NCBI RefSeq assembly: GCF_003971235.1
Contig: NZ_CP034661.1
Location: 1,302,001-1,366,000, forward strand
Direction of reading: 5' to 3'
From: Chryseobacterium aureum
GTDB taxonomy: Bacteria; Bacteroidota; Bacteroidia; Flavobacteriales; Weeksellaceae
Length of the DNA stretch: 64,000 bases
Below the pieces are notes generated by a model. That model saw only the letters and a list, made by a program, of their open reading frames with translations, was not told the DNA's origin and did no database searches. This document shows positions 27,745 to 36,513 of the stretch, in pieces. Every line of letters begins with the position of its first letter. Positions within the stretch are counted from its first letter, which is position 1. The position numbers and the translations under genes are program-made.

Positions 27745-29781
27745 TTATATTGCTACTTTTTTTAATGAAGAATTATATTTTCCAAAATCAATTCCTTCAA
27801 AATCTTTTGCTGCTTTCTCCTCAACATCAACATCCTTAGTATGTAGGATATGTGACATATAAGTTAATTTTCTTTTTAAATTCTCTATCAAATCACACCA
27901 TTTCATAACTTGAATTTCAATATTCTTATTCTCATTTATAAAATAGAAATATGGATTATCTTGCCCCTTCTGCCTTCCAGTTATATCAAATTGAGCATCA
28001 TCATTAATATCTGAACTTATTAATAATATTTTGAAACTAACATCTCTACTTACAGAATTTGATCTTTCAATTTCACGAGCATACTTCATTACCTGTCCGA
28101 GTTCTTTAGGACTAATTTTTACTTTTGGTGCTTTTAATTCAACAATCAAAACTTCTCTTCTTTTGTGATCTAAAATCCGTTCATTATACATAAACAAATC
28201 TGTTATTGACTTTATAGGTTTTTCACTTATTTCAGAAATATTATCATCCTTTTTTGACGCTTTATATTCCATGCAATCATTTCTCAATTGCAAAAGATTT
28301 TTTTCTAAATTTTTATCAGATAATAGCTTAGTTGTTTCATTATATTCTTCACCAAAAATCCATAACATTTTTTCTAAAAATTTATGTAATTCTTTTCGTT
28401 CCTTTACATTTTTAGCTATTTCACTATATACCAATTTTTCGATAAAATTTAGTTCATCGTTTTTCTTAGCTACTTTATCTGAAAATTCTATTATATTTTC
28501 TAAATCTGTTTTTTCTAAAAGTTCCGAAAACTTATTTGCCATTTTAGAGTTAAGATGAAGAATATTTTTGAGTATATTATCTAATTCCCCGTTAGATATC
28601 GTTCTATCAATTAAGGGGTAAATTATTTCTCTCAACCTGTTATCTTGATTCAGCAAATTGTATTTATCTTCAACTAAAAATGCTAATTTGTCAAATACAA
28701 CAACTTTTGACTTAGAACTACTAGTATTATTTTTGAATGGATAAAATTCATCATTTTTCAATTTTTCCGTGAAGTTATCAAACTCAGCATTTTTGCTTTT
28801 ATAAAAATCACTCAAATTTTCTTTTATAAATTGTCTAAAGTTTTTCCAATCTTCATCCATATCATCCAAGTCTATATTCCTATATAGGTCAGTAGGTAAT
28901 GTATTTGATTCTACATATACATACCAACCTCCAATTTTTGGACTTAACCAAGAAGCATCAAATTCAAACCCATTTGCAATAGTTTGTATTCCTGCATTAT
29001 TAGTTGTTAAAAAAACTTTTATTTTATCAACCTTTTTAATTTGAATGAAATTAAATAAAACCTTATGCTCAATACCTTTTAAATCAATAAAGCTGTGGAT
29101 TTTTGATATTGGTTTATCAATAATAAAATGATTTGGCTCTATCTTTTTTTCATTAATATAGAAAGTAATCTCATTATTAAATATTTTTAAAGGATATTTT
29201 TCAAAAATTGCATCTGCAATATTTTCTAATAAAAACTTATCTATTAGCTTTTTTTTATGTTCCTTATCAGTAACAACACTATCATAAAACTCATTAATAT
29301 TAACTTGATAATATGTTTTATGATCTTTACCTTGCAGGGTTTGCTCTTGAGAATCAATATCAATATCTGAAACATTTAAGTTCTTTCCAAACATATTGAA
29401 ATGTAGTGGAATTACAGATTTTGAAAACTCCCCTTTTTTGTCAGAATACCCAATTGTTTCAATTGTAACGTTTTTTCCCAATTGAAAACAAGCAAAACGC
29501 CCAATTCCTTTTCCTCCATCCTTATTTGTAGTCCCTATATCTAATAATTTTCTATCCAAATCTGAAATATGTACCCCAATTCCATCATCTTTAATTCTTA
29601 AACTTTTAATTATTGTAGGAGTAATTTCAGATTCATGAGCATAATCAATATCAATCCAAATATTTTTAGCTTTAGCTTGTATTGAATTATTCATTAATTC
29701 ACTAAACGCTGCAAATGTACTAATGTAGTTTGCAAATAATTCATTAATTAATCTTGAATTGGTTGTTAACTTCCTACTCAT
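27745..29781 (-). CDS. GHKL ATPase with nuclease-like C-terminus, candidate defence protein
   Basis: I take the ATG at 29781 (MSRKLTTN), giving 678 residues; the longer frame to 29820 adds an atypical N-terminus. The N-terminal GHKL (HSP90/MutL/histidine-kinase-type) ATPase has the N-box FSELMNNS (Glu28, Asn31), G1 box KDDGIGV (near 64-70) and G2 box GGKGIGRFA (89-97). The last 130 residues contain RREVLIVELKAPKVKIS, which fits the E-x-K part of a PD-(D/E)XK nuclease core with an Asp just before (ILDHKR). ATPase-nuclease fusions of this kind are common in anti-phage genes, and this one stands alone on a mobile island. No known defence system is recognised with certainty. Function is inference. 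Confidence 0.7.
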   Translation of the reverse strand: MSRKLTTNSRLINELFANYISTFAAFSELMNNSIQAKAKNIWIDIDYAHESEITPTIIKSLRIKDDGIGVHISDLDRKLLDIGTTNKDGGKGIGRFACFQLGKNVTIETIGYSDKKGEFSKSVIPLHFNMFGKNLNVSDIDIDSQEQTLQGKDHKTYYQVNINEFYDSVVTDKEHKKKLIDKFLLENIADAIFEKYPLKIFNNEITFYINEKKIEPNHFIIDKPISKIHSFIDLKGIEHKVLFNFIQIKKVDKIKVFLTTNNAGIQTIANGFEFDASWLSPKIGGWYVYVESNTLPTDLYRNIDLDDMDEDWKNFRQFIKENLSDFYKSKNAEFDNFTEKLKNDEFYPFKNNTSSSKSKVVVFDKLAFLVEDKYNLLNQDNRLREIIYPLIDRTISNGELDNILKNILHLNSKMANKFSELLEKTDLENIIEFSDKVAKKNDELNFIEKLVYSEIAKNVKERKELHKFLEKMLWIFGEEYNETTKLLSDKNLEKNLLQLRNDCMEYKASKKDDNISEISEKPIKSITDLFMYNERILDHKRREVLIVELKAPKVKISPKELGQVMKYAREIERSNSVSRDVSFKILLISSDINDDAQFDITGRQKGQDNPYFYFINENKNIEIQVMKWCDLIENLKRKLTYMSHILHTKDVDVEEKAAKDFEGIDFGKYNSSLKKVAI

Positions 29782-29913
29782 TTTAATATTTTTAAATGTA
29801 GATTTTCTCCAAATATACAAAATAGTATACCTCTGAAATCACATATTCTTAGTTTTTATGATCAGTAGATGAGTATAGAAACTTTGTAAAATGGTCAAAA
29901 TTAGCTCCAATAT

Positions 29914-31200
29914 TTATTGACAATTAGGAACATCTTCTTTATTATCTTTAAAATAATTATATACTAATGTTTTTTTTAGTATCCCATTCCCAAGTTCAAT
30001 AACTTTTTTAGGAGTTATTTCACCATCTTTATGACAATCCCAATTACAGAATATCTTTGAAATCATATTTTTCTTTTCCTGTGTTTTTTGCCTCCTTTCT
30101 TCATTCAAAACTTCTAAGCATTTCTTGCTTTTTTCAACAGGAGTAAGAGTTATATCTTTAAAGAAAAATCTTTTACTTTTATTATAATGTGGTGTAAAGT
30201 TCTCCTGATTATGGTAAGCTTTGTTTACTATACTATCAACTTCTTTATAATCCAATGGTTCTTTTAACTTTAATATGTTAATTCTAGAAATATATTGATG
30301 TAACAATAGTTTGCTTAAACTAGGATTCAAATGCATTATACTTTTAGCATGAAGCCCTAAAACCTTTTCACGATTTCCATTTTTAATTCCTTTGTTTAAA
30401 AAAGTCCCATGGTAGTTTATTTTATCTTTTCCACAATCATGAACGCCATTACTATCATATTGGAAATTTAAATTTTCAGTAACTTCATCCAGATTATTGT
30501 ATCTTAATGTTATTTTTCCGTCACAGTGTATACCTAATGAAAAGTAATCTCTATTATTGATAGTGTTACGGAAAAAGGATTCCGTTAGAGTTTTAGAATG
30601 CATAGAAGGTATCATAGTATTTGAAAGATTTATAGTGCTAACATCTATGATCGTAGATTCAGGCTTATATACAGCATCAGGATCATAAGAAATAACAGTA
30701 AGTCTGTCAATCGAGTGTGCATTTGTATCAATAGGTAGTTTCAATATCCCTCTTATGTATTTACATACGTTTAAGTAATTGTCTAGTGTTATTCCCAGAA
30801 CTCTTACTGCTAATCCAAACCCTGTATCAGAAACACTTTTCCAGTAAGCTGCTACATATTCATTACAGTCTAATTCTTGTTTTAAAGATTCTGAAACATT
30901 ATCAATGTCAAAATATAAATAGCCTGTGGAGTGTTGTGTATTAGTACTTCTTATTATTCCTTGACTGTAATTAAAATGTAAAACAGCACAAGGGATTTTA
31001 GTTTTTTTTATTTTGTCAAACTCAGGACTTTTCCTATCTAAATTTCTTAGTTTCTCAATAAACTTATATTCTGGTCTTTTACTAGATTTAATCAATTTTA
31101 TAAATCCTTCAAGATCTTTAACGGAATGAATAACATTTCTTGATGTTATTGATCTACAAATATTAATAGTAGTATCTGTTTTATTTTCTTGATAGCTCAT
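29914..31200 (-). CDS. BT4734/VirE N-terminal-like replication protein
   Basis: A 428-residue protein whose first 200 residues match the BT4734-type (VirE N-terminal) domain found in primase-related proteins of Bacteroidetes mobile elements: IPCAVLHFNYSQGIIRSTNTQ, TGYLYFDIDN, AAYWKSVSDTGFGLAVRV and NAHSIDRLTVISYDPDAVY. The FDID acidic pair and the SDTG-x-G stretch resemble the archaeal-eukaryal primase fold. The C-terminal half is helical and not recognised. It probably serves replication of the excised island. It reads away from the HTH gene, with the TGACAG-type motif (31393-31403) just upstream of both. Confidence 0.65.
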   Translation of the reverse strand: MSYQENKTDTTINICRSITSRNVIHSVKDLEGFIKLIKSSKRPEYKFIEKLRNLDRKSPEFDKIKKTKIPCAVLHFNYSQGIIRSTNTQHSTGYLYFDIDNVSESLKQELDCNEYVAAYWKSVSDTGFGLAVRVLGITLDNYLNVCKYIRGILKLPIDTNAHSIDRLTVISYDPDAVYKPESTIIDVSTINLSNTMIPSMHSKTLTESFFRNTINNRDYFSLGIHCDGKITLRYNNLDEVTENLNFQYDSNGVHDCGKDKINYHGTFLNKGIKNGNREKVLGLHAKSIMHLNPSLSKLLLHQYISRINILKLKEPLDYKEVDSIVNKAYHNQENFTPHYNKSKRFFFKDITLTPVEKSKKCLEVLNEERRQKTQEKKNMISKIFCNWDCHKDGEITPKKVIELGNGILKKTLVYNYFKDNKEDVPNCQ

Positions 31201-31407
31201 AATTTATATTGTTTAAAATAAAGCACAACGATAGCTCATACAGCTTGCTTTGCTATACTTTTAAGGGTTTGTGTTGATTTAAAATTTTTGTGGATTTTTG
31301 AGGCTATTATTAAGTCTAAACCCCGACTGTGTGAATGAGTAATTATGACGTGACAGGGGATTTTAATCAAAAAAGAACTTTCAATTTAAACGACTGTCAA
31401 AATGGAT

Positions 31408-31683
31408 TTAAGGATTTAAACGAGCTAAAACCTCATTCTTGGAGTAATAAACTCTTTTGCCAATTTTAGTATTTTTTAAAGTTCCGTCATTATTCCAATG
31501 AAACAAAGTAGTAAGGCTTACATCTAATAGTTTAGCAGTTTCCTCACGAGTGTAGAATTCTTTTTCGTTTCCGTGATTTTGTGTATTGCTAAATTTTTCT
31601 AATTCTTCACGAACTAGTTTCTGGATAAATTGACCAAAAGATTCTAGGTCTATTTGAGTCATTTGAATTTGTGAATGTGTCAT
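31408..31683 (-). CDS. helix-turn-helix DNA-binding protein, excisionase-like
   Basis: The ATG at 31683 (MTHSQIQMTQ) gives 91 residues; a longer frame starts at 31713. The second half is a MerR/excisionase-type winged helix (FYTREETAKLLDVSLTTLFHWNNDGTLKNTKIGKRVYYSKNEV), the HTH_17 pattern common on Bacteroidetes integrative elements. It may act as excision factor for the integrase or as a regulator of the BT4734-type gene. It lies between the integrase block and the replication-type gene. Confidence 0.75.
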   Translation of the reverse strand: MTHSQIQMTQIDLESFGQFIQKLVREELEKFSNTQNHGNEKEFYTREETAKLLDVSLTTLFHWNNDGTLKNTKIGKRVYYSKNEVLARLNP

Positions 31684-31763
31684 AACTTTTATTTCTTTAA
31701 GATTATTACACAAAGGTATATGAGAGGCGTTTCCGATTTTCGGAAGTTTTTTCCGATACAGAA

Positions 31764-32762
31764 TTACATATCAAAAATATTGTTGAAATTATTTTCTCTT
31801 TGCTCTGAATATGATTTACTAAGACTTCTGAAACCTGCATTTTTTACAAATTCTTCATAATCTTTTTCAGTAATAAAATTATTGTCATTTAGCCAGTCGA
31901 TATATTTGAAATGGGTGTGATTATGAATAAGCTCGTAGTATTTTAGTTTTTGAAACAGGAAGGAATAGTCAATAAAACCATTGATTATATGTTTTTTAGC
32001 ATATTTTACAAACTGTTTATAAGTAGCTTTATCTTTAAATATATCTTCCCATTTGATATTATCTTCGTGTTTCTCTTCTCCTTTTTTATATTTTTTTTCT
32101 TTTTTTAAAAGAAACTTGTATTCTTCTTCATAAACTTTAAAAACGGTAGAAGTCCTATCTATATATTTTTTATGCTGTTCTATTATGCGTGCAATTGCTT
32201 TACTAAACAAAACAGATATTTTTTTCATATTTTGATTATCAATGTAAAAAATAATAGGGTCTTTGAAAACTAATGGAGTAAGTTTATACAAAGTGATTTT
32301 TTTGTTTAATGTGTCTTTACAATTAAAAAATTGTTGTAATAATTCATTATTAACAAAGTCTTTAATGTCACTAAAGCTGGTTTGTGAATTGTCAAACACA
32401 TAATCCTCTAAATCTGCTTCAATTTTTGAAAGGATTGTTTTGAAGTCATGTAACAAAATTTCAGAATAATTATTTTTTTGCTCTATGAAATCAAAATAAT
32501 TGATAATCCTGATATATTGGGCATTTTCACAACCATTAAACAAATTTAATGCACTCCAATGCATGAATCCATGCTCATCAATTTTATCTGTTAGCTCTTT
32601 TTCAACAGGTATAAGAAGTTCTTCAACTTTTATTTTTTTAATTATTTTATCATGTAAATCAAAAATAGTTATATTCTTGCCAAGCATAAATTTTTCTAGT
32701 GTATGCCTGTCATATATATTGATTGCTTGAAGATTACCTTTTATACTGTTAATTTTTACCAT
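31764..32762 (-). CDS. hypothetical island protein next to integrase
   Basis: A 332-residue, Lys/Glu/Ile-rich, mostly helical protein without signal peptide or membrane segment. A charged, coiled-coil-like stretch (KFLLKKEKKYKKGEEKHEDN) lies near residue 225. The C-terminal part (NGFIDYSFLFQKLKYYELI followed by a W-L-x-x-x-x-F end) resembles proteins seen beside integrases on other Bacteroidetes elements, but I cannot name the family. It begins 23 bases after the integrase stop and is probably co-transcribed with it. Confidence 0.6.
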   Translation of the reverse strand: MVKINSIKGNLQAINIYDRHTLEKFMLGKNITIFDLHDKIIKKIKVEELLIPVEKELTDKIDEHGFMHWSALNLFNGCENAQYIRIINYFDFIEQKNNYSEILLHDFKTILSKIEADLEDYVFDNSQTSFSDIKDFVNNELLQQFFNCKDTLNKKITLYKLTPLVFKDPIIFYIDNQNMKKISVLFSKAIARIIEQHKKYIDRTSTVFKVYEEEYKFLLKKEKKYKKGEEKHEDNIKWEDIFKDKATYKQFVKYAKKHIINGFIDYSFLFQKLKYYELIHNHTHFKYIDWLNDNNFITEKDYEEFVKNAGFRSLSKSYSEQRENNFNNIFDM

Positions 32763-32785
32763 GTATTAAAAATTTTAATTGAAAA

Positions 32786-34054
32786 CTAAAATCCGATTTT
32801 AGCAAAACTATTTGCTGTTCGTACCGCCATTTCTTTTTCTGTTTTACCAATATACATTAAAAATTGTTTTTCAGTTGAATGACCTGTCATATACATAACA
32901 TCTGCCGTTGGTAACAGAGTATGAAAATTAGTTGCAAAACTTCTTCTACCTATATGACTTGCAACAAGTTTATATTTTGGATAATCTCCAAGTACTCCCC
33001 TTTTTGTTTTATCTTCTAAAACTTGAGATTTACTACCATAAACAAGCTCAGTTATTTTAGCATGCTTACATACAATCTTAATATCCTGATTCAGCCTTAC
33101 ATCTGATATTTTTTTCGGAAACTCACCATTTCTTTTATCCAATATTTTTTGCACTTCTTTAAGTATTGGAATTTGCATTAATTTTTTTGTCTTTTCCTGT
33201 CTGAATTCTATGTATTTCATGTCTTTATCTTCCACAATCATAGATTTTTCAAATCTAAGAAAATCACTCACCCTCTGACCTGAAAAACAAGCAATAATTA
33301 GCCAGTCTCTTGCAATATCTAAATCTTCTTGAATTAATTTACATTTTTTGATGCTTTCCAATTCTTCAAAATTCAAATAAATATGTTTTGGTTTATCTTT
33401 TACAAATTTTGTAACTCCAAGTTTCCATTCTTTTGTGTGCGGATGGGTTTCAATGTCATAGTTTTCAGCAAATTTTGATATAGCTTTAGCATCTTTCAAT
33501 TTACTGTATATTGTATCATGTTTATAATTTATATCTAAGCAATATTTTTCAAAACTATCTTTAAAATAGTTATCCATCTCCTTAAACTGTATAACAGGAG
33601 GTCTTTTACTAAAATTACAGAAGTCAACTAACATACTCTTCAAAACTTTGATTTTGTAATTTGTTCTTTTTGTAATTGAATTTTGTCTAAGTTCCAAATA
33701 AGTATCAATAAAATCAATTAGATTTGATGAATAGACACTTTTTTCTTTAGGATTTAAAATATTATTTACACAAGATTTCAGCCAAACCTTTAAGTCCAAA
33801 ACAGAGCTAAGATTGTTATACTCTTGTAAAATGTATCCCTCTATTTTTAATAATTTGGTATTGATAGATTCTAAATCTGTATCAAACATTTTTTTATTGG
33901 CATTTTTACATTTGCCATTTTTCCATTCATCAACACTACATTTTAATTCTTTCATGGATAAACTAATATCAGTATCCTTATCCTTGAATCTTACCCAAAT
34001 ACTGCTAGGTTTATTCTTAATGTTACTTCTCAGAAAAAATACAACTGATGCCAT
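32786..34054 (-). CDS. tyrosine site-specific integrase
   Basis: A 422-residue integrase with an arm-binding N-terminus (VVFFLRSNIKNKPSSIWVRFK), a SAM-like core-binding domain and a C-terminal catalytic domain. The catalytic residues are visible as Arg in FSGQRVSDFLRF, His-x-x-Arg in SHIGRRSFATNF, His in YMTGHSTEKQFL and Tyr in MYIGKTEKE. Length is normal, so it looks functional. It lies 172 bases inside the right 15-bp repeat and reads into the island, as expected of the enzyme that inserted it at tRNA-Arg. Confidence 0.92.
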   Translation of the reverse strand: MASVVFFLRSNIKNKPSSIWVRFKDKDTDISLSMKELKCSVDEWKNGKCKNANKKMFDTDLESINTKLLKIEGYILQEYNNLSSVLDLKVWLKSCVNNILNPKEKSVYSSNLIDFIDTYLELRQNSITKRTNYKIKVLKSMLVDFCNFSKRPPVIQFKEMDNYFKDSFEKYCLDINYKHDTIYSKLKDAKAISKFAENYDIETHPHTKEWKLGVTKFVKDKPKHIYLNFEELESIKKCKLIQEDLDIARDWLIIACFSGQRVSDFLRFEKSMIVEDKDMKYIEFRQEKTKKLMQIPILKEVQKILDKRNGEFPKKISDVRLNQDIKIVCKHAKITELVYGSKSQVLEDKTKRGVLGDYPKYKLVASHIGRRSFATNFHTLLPTADVMYMTGHSTEKQFLMYIGKTEKEMAVRTANSFAKIGF

Positions 34055-34225
34055 AATTAAATAATTTTTTTGTTTTCTAAAATACTAAAATGTATCCGTT
34101 TTTGTATACGATTTATTTATTCTACCTAAATTAATTTAAATTCAACTTAATTAAACACGCCTACTATAGTCTATTTACAGATACTATTACAGTTTAGGAG
34201 AATAATATAAATTAACTTGATGTAG

Positions 34226-34240
34226 TCCTGTCGAGGTCAC
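34226..34240 (+). repeat. attR: 15-bp copy of tRNA-Arg 3' end
   Basis: TCCTGTCGAGGTCAC, identical to 11524-11538 inside tRNA-Arg. It marks the right boundary of the island; ordinary chromosomal sequence begins at 34241. Confidence 0.9.
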
Positions 34241-34253
34241 CAAAAAGCCAAGC

Positions 34254-34286
34254 GGCGCCAACTGAAAACAGTTGGCGCCTTTTTTA
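34254..34286 (+). terminator. strong terminator, probably ancestral to tRNA-Arg
   Basis: Perfect 11-bp stem GGCGCCAACTG/CAGTTGGCGCC (34254-34264 and 34269-34279) with loop AAAA and a run of T. It has no gene to terminate where it is now. Without the island it would lie 16 bases after the tRNA-Arg 3' end. Confidence 0.85.
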
Positions 34287-34631
34287 TTTTCTTTTTAAAA
34301 TACTAAACAGGTTCAGTTTAAAATTCACAAGAAAATATAGAAATATTCACTTAAATTCATTTCTATCATAAAGCATAAAACATCACATATCCTTATAATA
34401 ATAATTCATTTATCATAAAAACAAAATAATGATAAAAATACATTTATTTTACATTATATTTGATAATATACAAATTATTATAAATTTTAATGATTAATGA
34501 ACAGGCCTATTGTTAATGCTATAATTTTGGCCAATATAATAGTGAATCAATGATATATTTTACATTGTAACGTATCTCCTTATCAATACCAAACACAGAT
34601 CAATAAACTTTAAACCACAATATATTTTATT
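34287..34631. other. A+T-rich intergenic region upstream of the GH30 gene
   Basis: About 345 bases with no gene. A Bacteroidetes-type -7 box (TAATTTTG, 34522-34529) lies about 100 bases before the GH30 start, but I see no TTG at the expected -33 distance. Nothing else recognised. Confidence 0.4.
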
Positions 34632-36056
34632 ATGAAAAAAAAACATCTAAGTCTTATTTTTGTTCCCATAATCTGCGTTGCATTATCTACTTGCAATAAA
34701 ACCATTGATGCACTTAACGATGAACCTGATACAGTCTCCCCAACTATGGGAAAGGCAGCGGAATCCGTTAGTATCTGGATTACTTCCAGCGATAAAAGCC
34801 GGATTCTTCAGCAACAACCAAATATTACCTTTGGTCAAGATGGAGGATCCAATACTACCACGATAACTATTAATGAGGGTTCCACTTTTCAAACAATAGA
34901 CGGATATGGCTATACACTGACACAGGGAAGTGCCAAATTGATTTCCAATTTGCCATCGGCAACCCAAAACTCCCTGCTGAATGAGCTGTTCAGCCCTTCA
35001 GGGATAGCCGTTTCCGTAATTAGGATAGGAATAGGAGCGACCGACCTGAGTGATTACTCTTACACCTATCGTGATGGCAGCTCATTCAGCCTTGCAGGTC
35101 CCGATCTGACGTATACTATCCCAGTCCTAAAGAAAATATTGGCAATAAACCCCAATATCAAAGTTTTGGCTACGCCATGGACGGCGCCTAGATGGATGAA
35201 GACCAATGGTTCATTCGTGGGAGGTACATTGAAGGCAGAGAATTATGAGAGCTATGGCCAGTATTGGTTGGATTATATGAACGCCATGAAAGCCCAAGGA
35301 ATCAATATATGGGGGATAACCCCACAAAATGAGCCTGAAAATCCAAATAACGAACCGAGTATGACTCTAACCAAAGAAAACCAGCTGGGATTAATCAACG
35401 ACTATATCGGTCCAAAACTTAGGGGAGCAGGCTATAATTGTAAAATTATCTGCTTTGACCACAACTGTGACAATACCCAATATCCCATCTATGTAGCAAA
35501 CAACAGCCAGTATGTGGATGGTTCAGCCTTCCATTTATATGCCGGGGATATTTCCGCAATGACTACCGTGAGAAACGCTACCGGAAAAAATGTTTATTTT
35601 ACAGAACAGTATACAGCGCCTACTTCAAATTTTTCTGATCTGTCATGGCATATGAGGAATGTAATAATCGGTTCCATGAATAACTGGTCAAGAACTGCAA
35701 TGGAATGGAACCTGGCAAGCGATAATAATCAGGGGCCGCATACCCCTGGCGGAAGTTCTGTATCCATGGGGGCGCTTACCATTCAGGGAAGCTCAATCAC
35801 CCGTAATGTTTCCTATTATATCATTGCCCATGCCTCGAAGTTTGTTACTCCCGGTGCAGTTCGGATTGGATCAAATAACTCCGGAACCATTTCCTCAACG
35901 GCATTTAGAAATCCTGATGGTTCAAAGGTTCTTATCGCTTACAATAACAGCAGCTCAGCAACTTCATGCAAAGTCAAATGGGGGGTACAATCCTTCACCT
36001 ATAGTATCCCTGCCAATTCGGCGGCCACATTCAAATGGACAGGAAGCACCTCTTAG
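34632..36056 (+). CDS. GH30-family glycoside hydrolase lipoprotein
   Basis: A 474-residue lipoprotein (lipobox ALSTC, Cys at 21) of the GH30 family, whose members hydrolyse glucosylceramide, beta-1,6-glucans or related substrates. The sequence has QTIDGYGYTLTQGSA, RIGIGATDLSDYSYTY, ATPWTAPRWMKTNG, the acid/base Glu in GITPQNEPENP and the nucleophile Glu in VYFTEQYTAPT. The C-terminal beta domain (FRNPDGSKVLIAYNN...FTYSIPANSAATFKW) is complete. Its G+C is higher than in the island before it. It is a single gene between two related terminators (34254 and 36162). Substrate cannot be read from the sequence. Confidence 0.9.
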   Translation: MKKKHLSLIFVPIICVALSTCNKTIDALNDEPDTVSPTMGKAAESVSIWITSSDKSRILQQQPNITFGQDGGSNTTTITINEGSTFQTIDGYGYTLTQGSAKLISNLPSATQNSLLNELFSPSGIAVSVIRIGIGATDLSDYSYTYRDGSSFSLAGPDLTYTIPVLKKILAINPNIKVLATPWTAPRWMKTNGSFVGGTLKAENYESYGQYWLDYMNAMKAQGINIWGITPQNEPENPNNEPSMTLTKENQLGLINDYIGPKLRGAGYNCKIICFDHNCDNTQYPIYVANNSQYVDGSAFHLYAGDISAMTTVRNATGKNVYFTEQYTAPTSNFSDLSWHMRNVIIGSMNNWSRTAMEWNLASDNNQGPHTPGGSSVSMGALTIQGSSITRNVSYYIIAHASKFVTPGAVRIGSNNSGTISSTAFRNPDGSKVLIAYNNSSSATSCKVKWGVQSFTYSIPANSAATFKWTGSTS

Positions 36057-36161
36057 CAACCGGCCAGAGCGTTCTCATTAAGGGAATTAATAATTCCTGT
36101 CTAATTGGACTCAACTGAACCCAATCACCGATAAAAGTGTTTGAAGATACACTCAAAAGGC

Positions 36162-36203
36162 AAATAGCGCCAACTGTTTTTCAGTTGGCGCTATTTTTTT
36201 AAT
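36162..36203 (+). terminator. terminator of the GH30 gene
   Basis: Stem AAATAGCGCCAACTG/CAGTTGGCGCTATTT (36162-36176 and 36182-36196) with a T5 loop and a T-run. Ten loop-proximal stem pairs are the same as in the terminator at 34254. The remaining 310 bases up to the next gene show nothing I can name. Confidence 0.85.
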
Positions 36204-36513
36204 TATTTTCAGATAAATCTAAGTTCATGAAATACTAAAATCCAAATTATTCAACGGATGAGTCTTAATATGTCGTGTTTTTTTCATACTAAGTTGTATA
36301 CTTTTCAAAAACAAGGCTGGATTGATATTACTTCAATTTAGGTGACAATACAATCAGGTCCGGCATTAACCATGAAAACAGTTATCATGATCAATTATTT
36401 TAAATCTGTATTCTCAAACTCTGACCCTCACCTCAGGAAACATAATTTTTTACCGATCAATCCTATGCTTTTAGTCCTTTTATTTTTTATTTTCATTGAC
36501 TTATCAAAATACA

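Larger units (their letters stand above)
11539..34240. mobile_element. 22.7-kb integrative island in tRNA-Arg
   Basis: The block is bounded by 15-bp direct repeats of the tRNA-Arg 3' end (11524-11538 and 34226-34240), with a tyrosine integrase gene 172 bases inside the right repeat. The inside is visibly more A+T-rich and carries ardA, a broken RHS toxin operon, two IS3-family copies, a GHKL-ATPase/nuclease-like gene, a BT4734/VirE-type protein, a helix-turn-helix protein and a hypothetical gene. Excision would join the tRNA directly to the terminator at 34254. No relaxase, coupling protein or type IV secretion genes are visible, so it would need help to move; it may be a mobilizable remnant or a satellite-like element. 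Boundaries are well supported, the mode of transfer is not. Confidence 0.88.
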
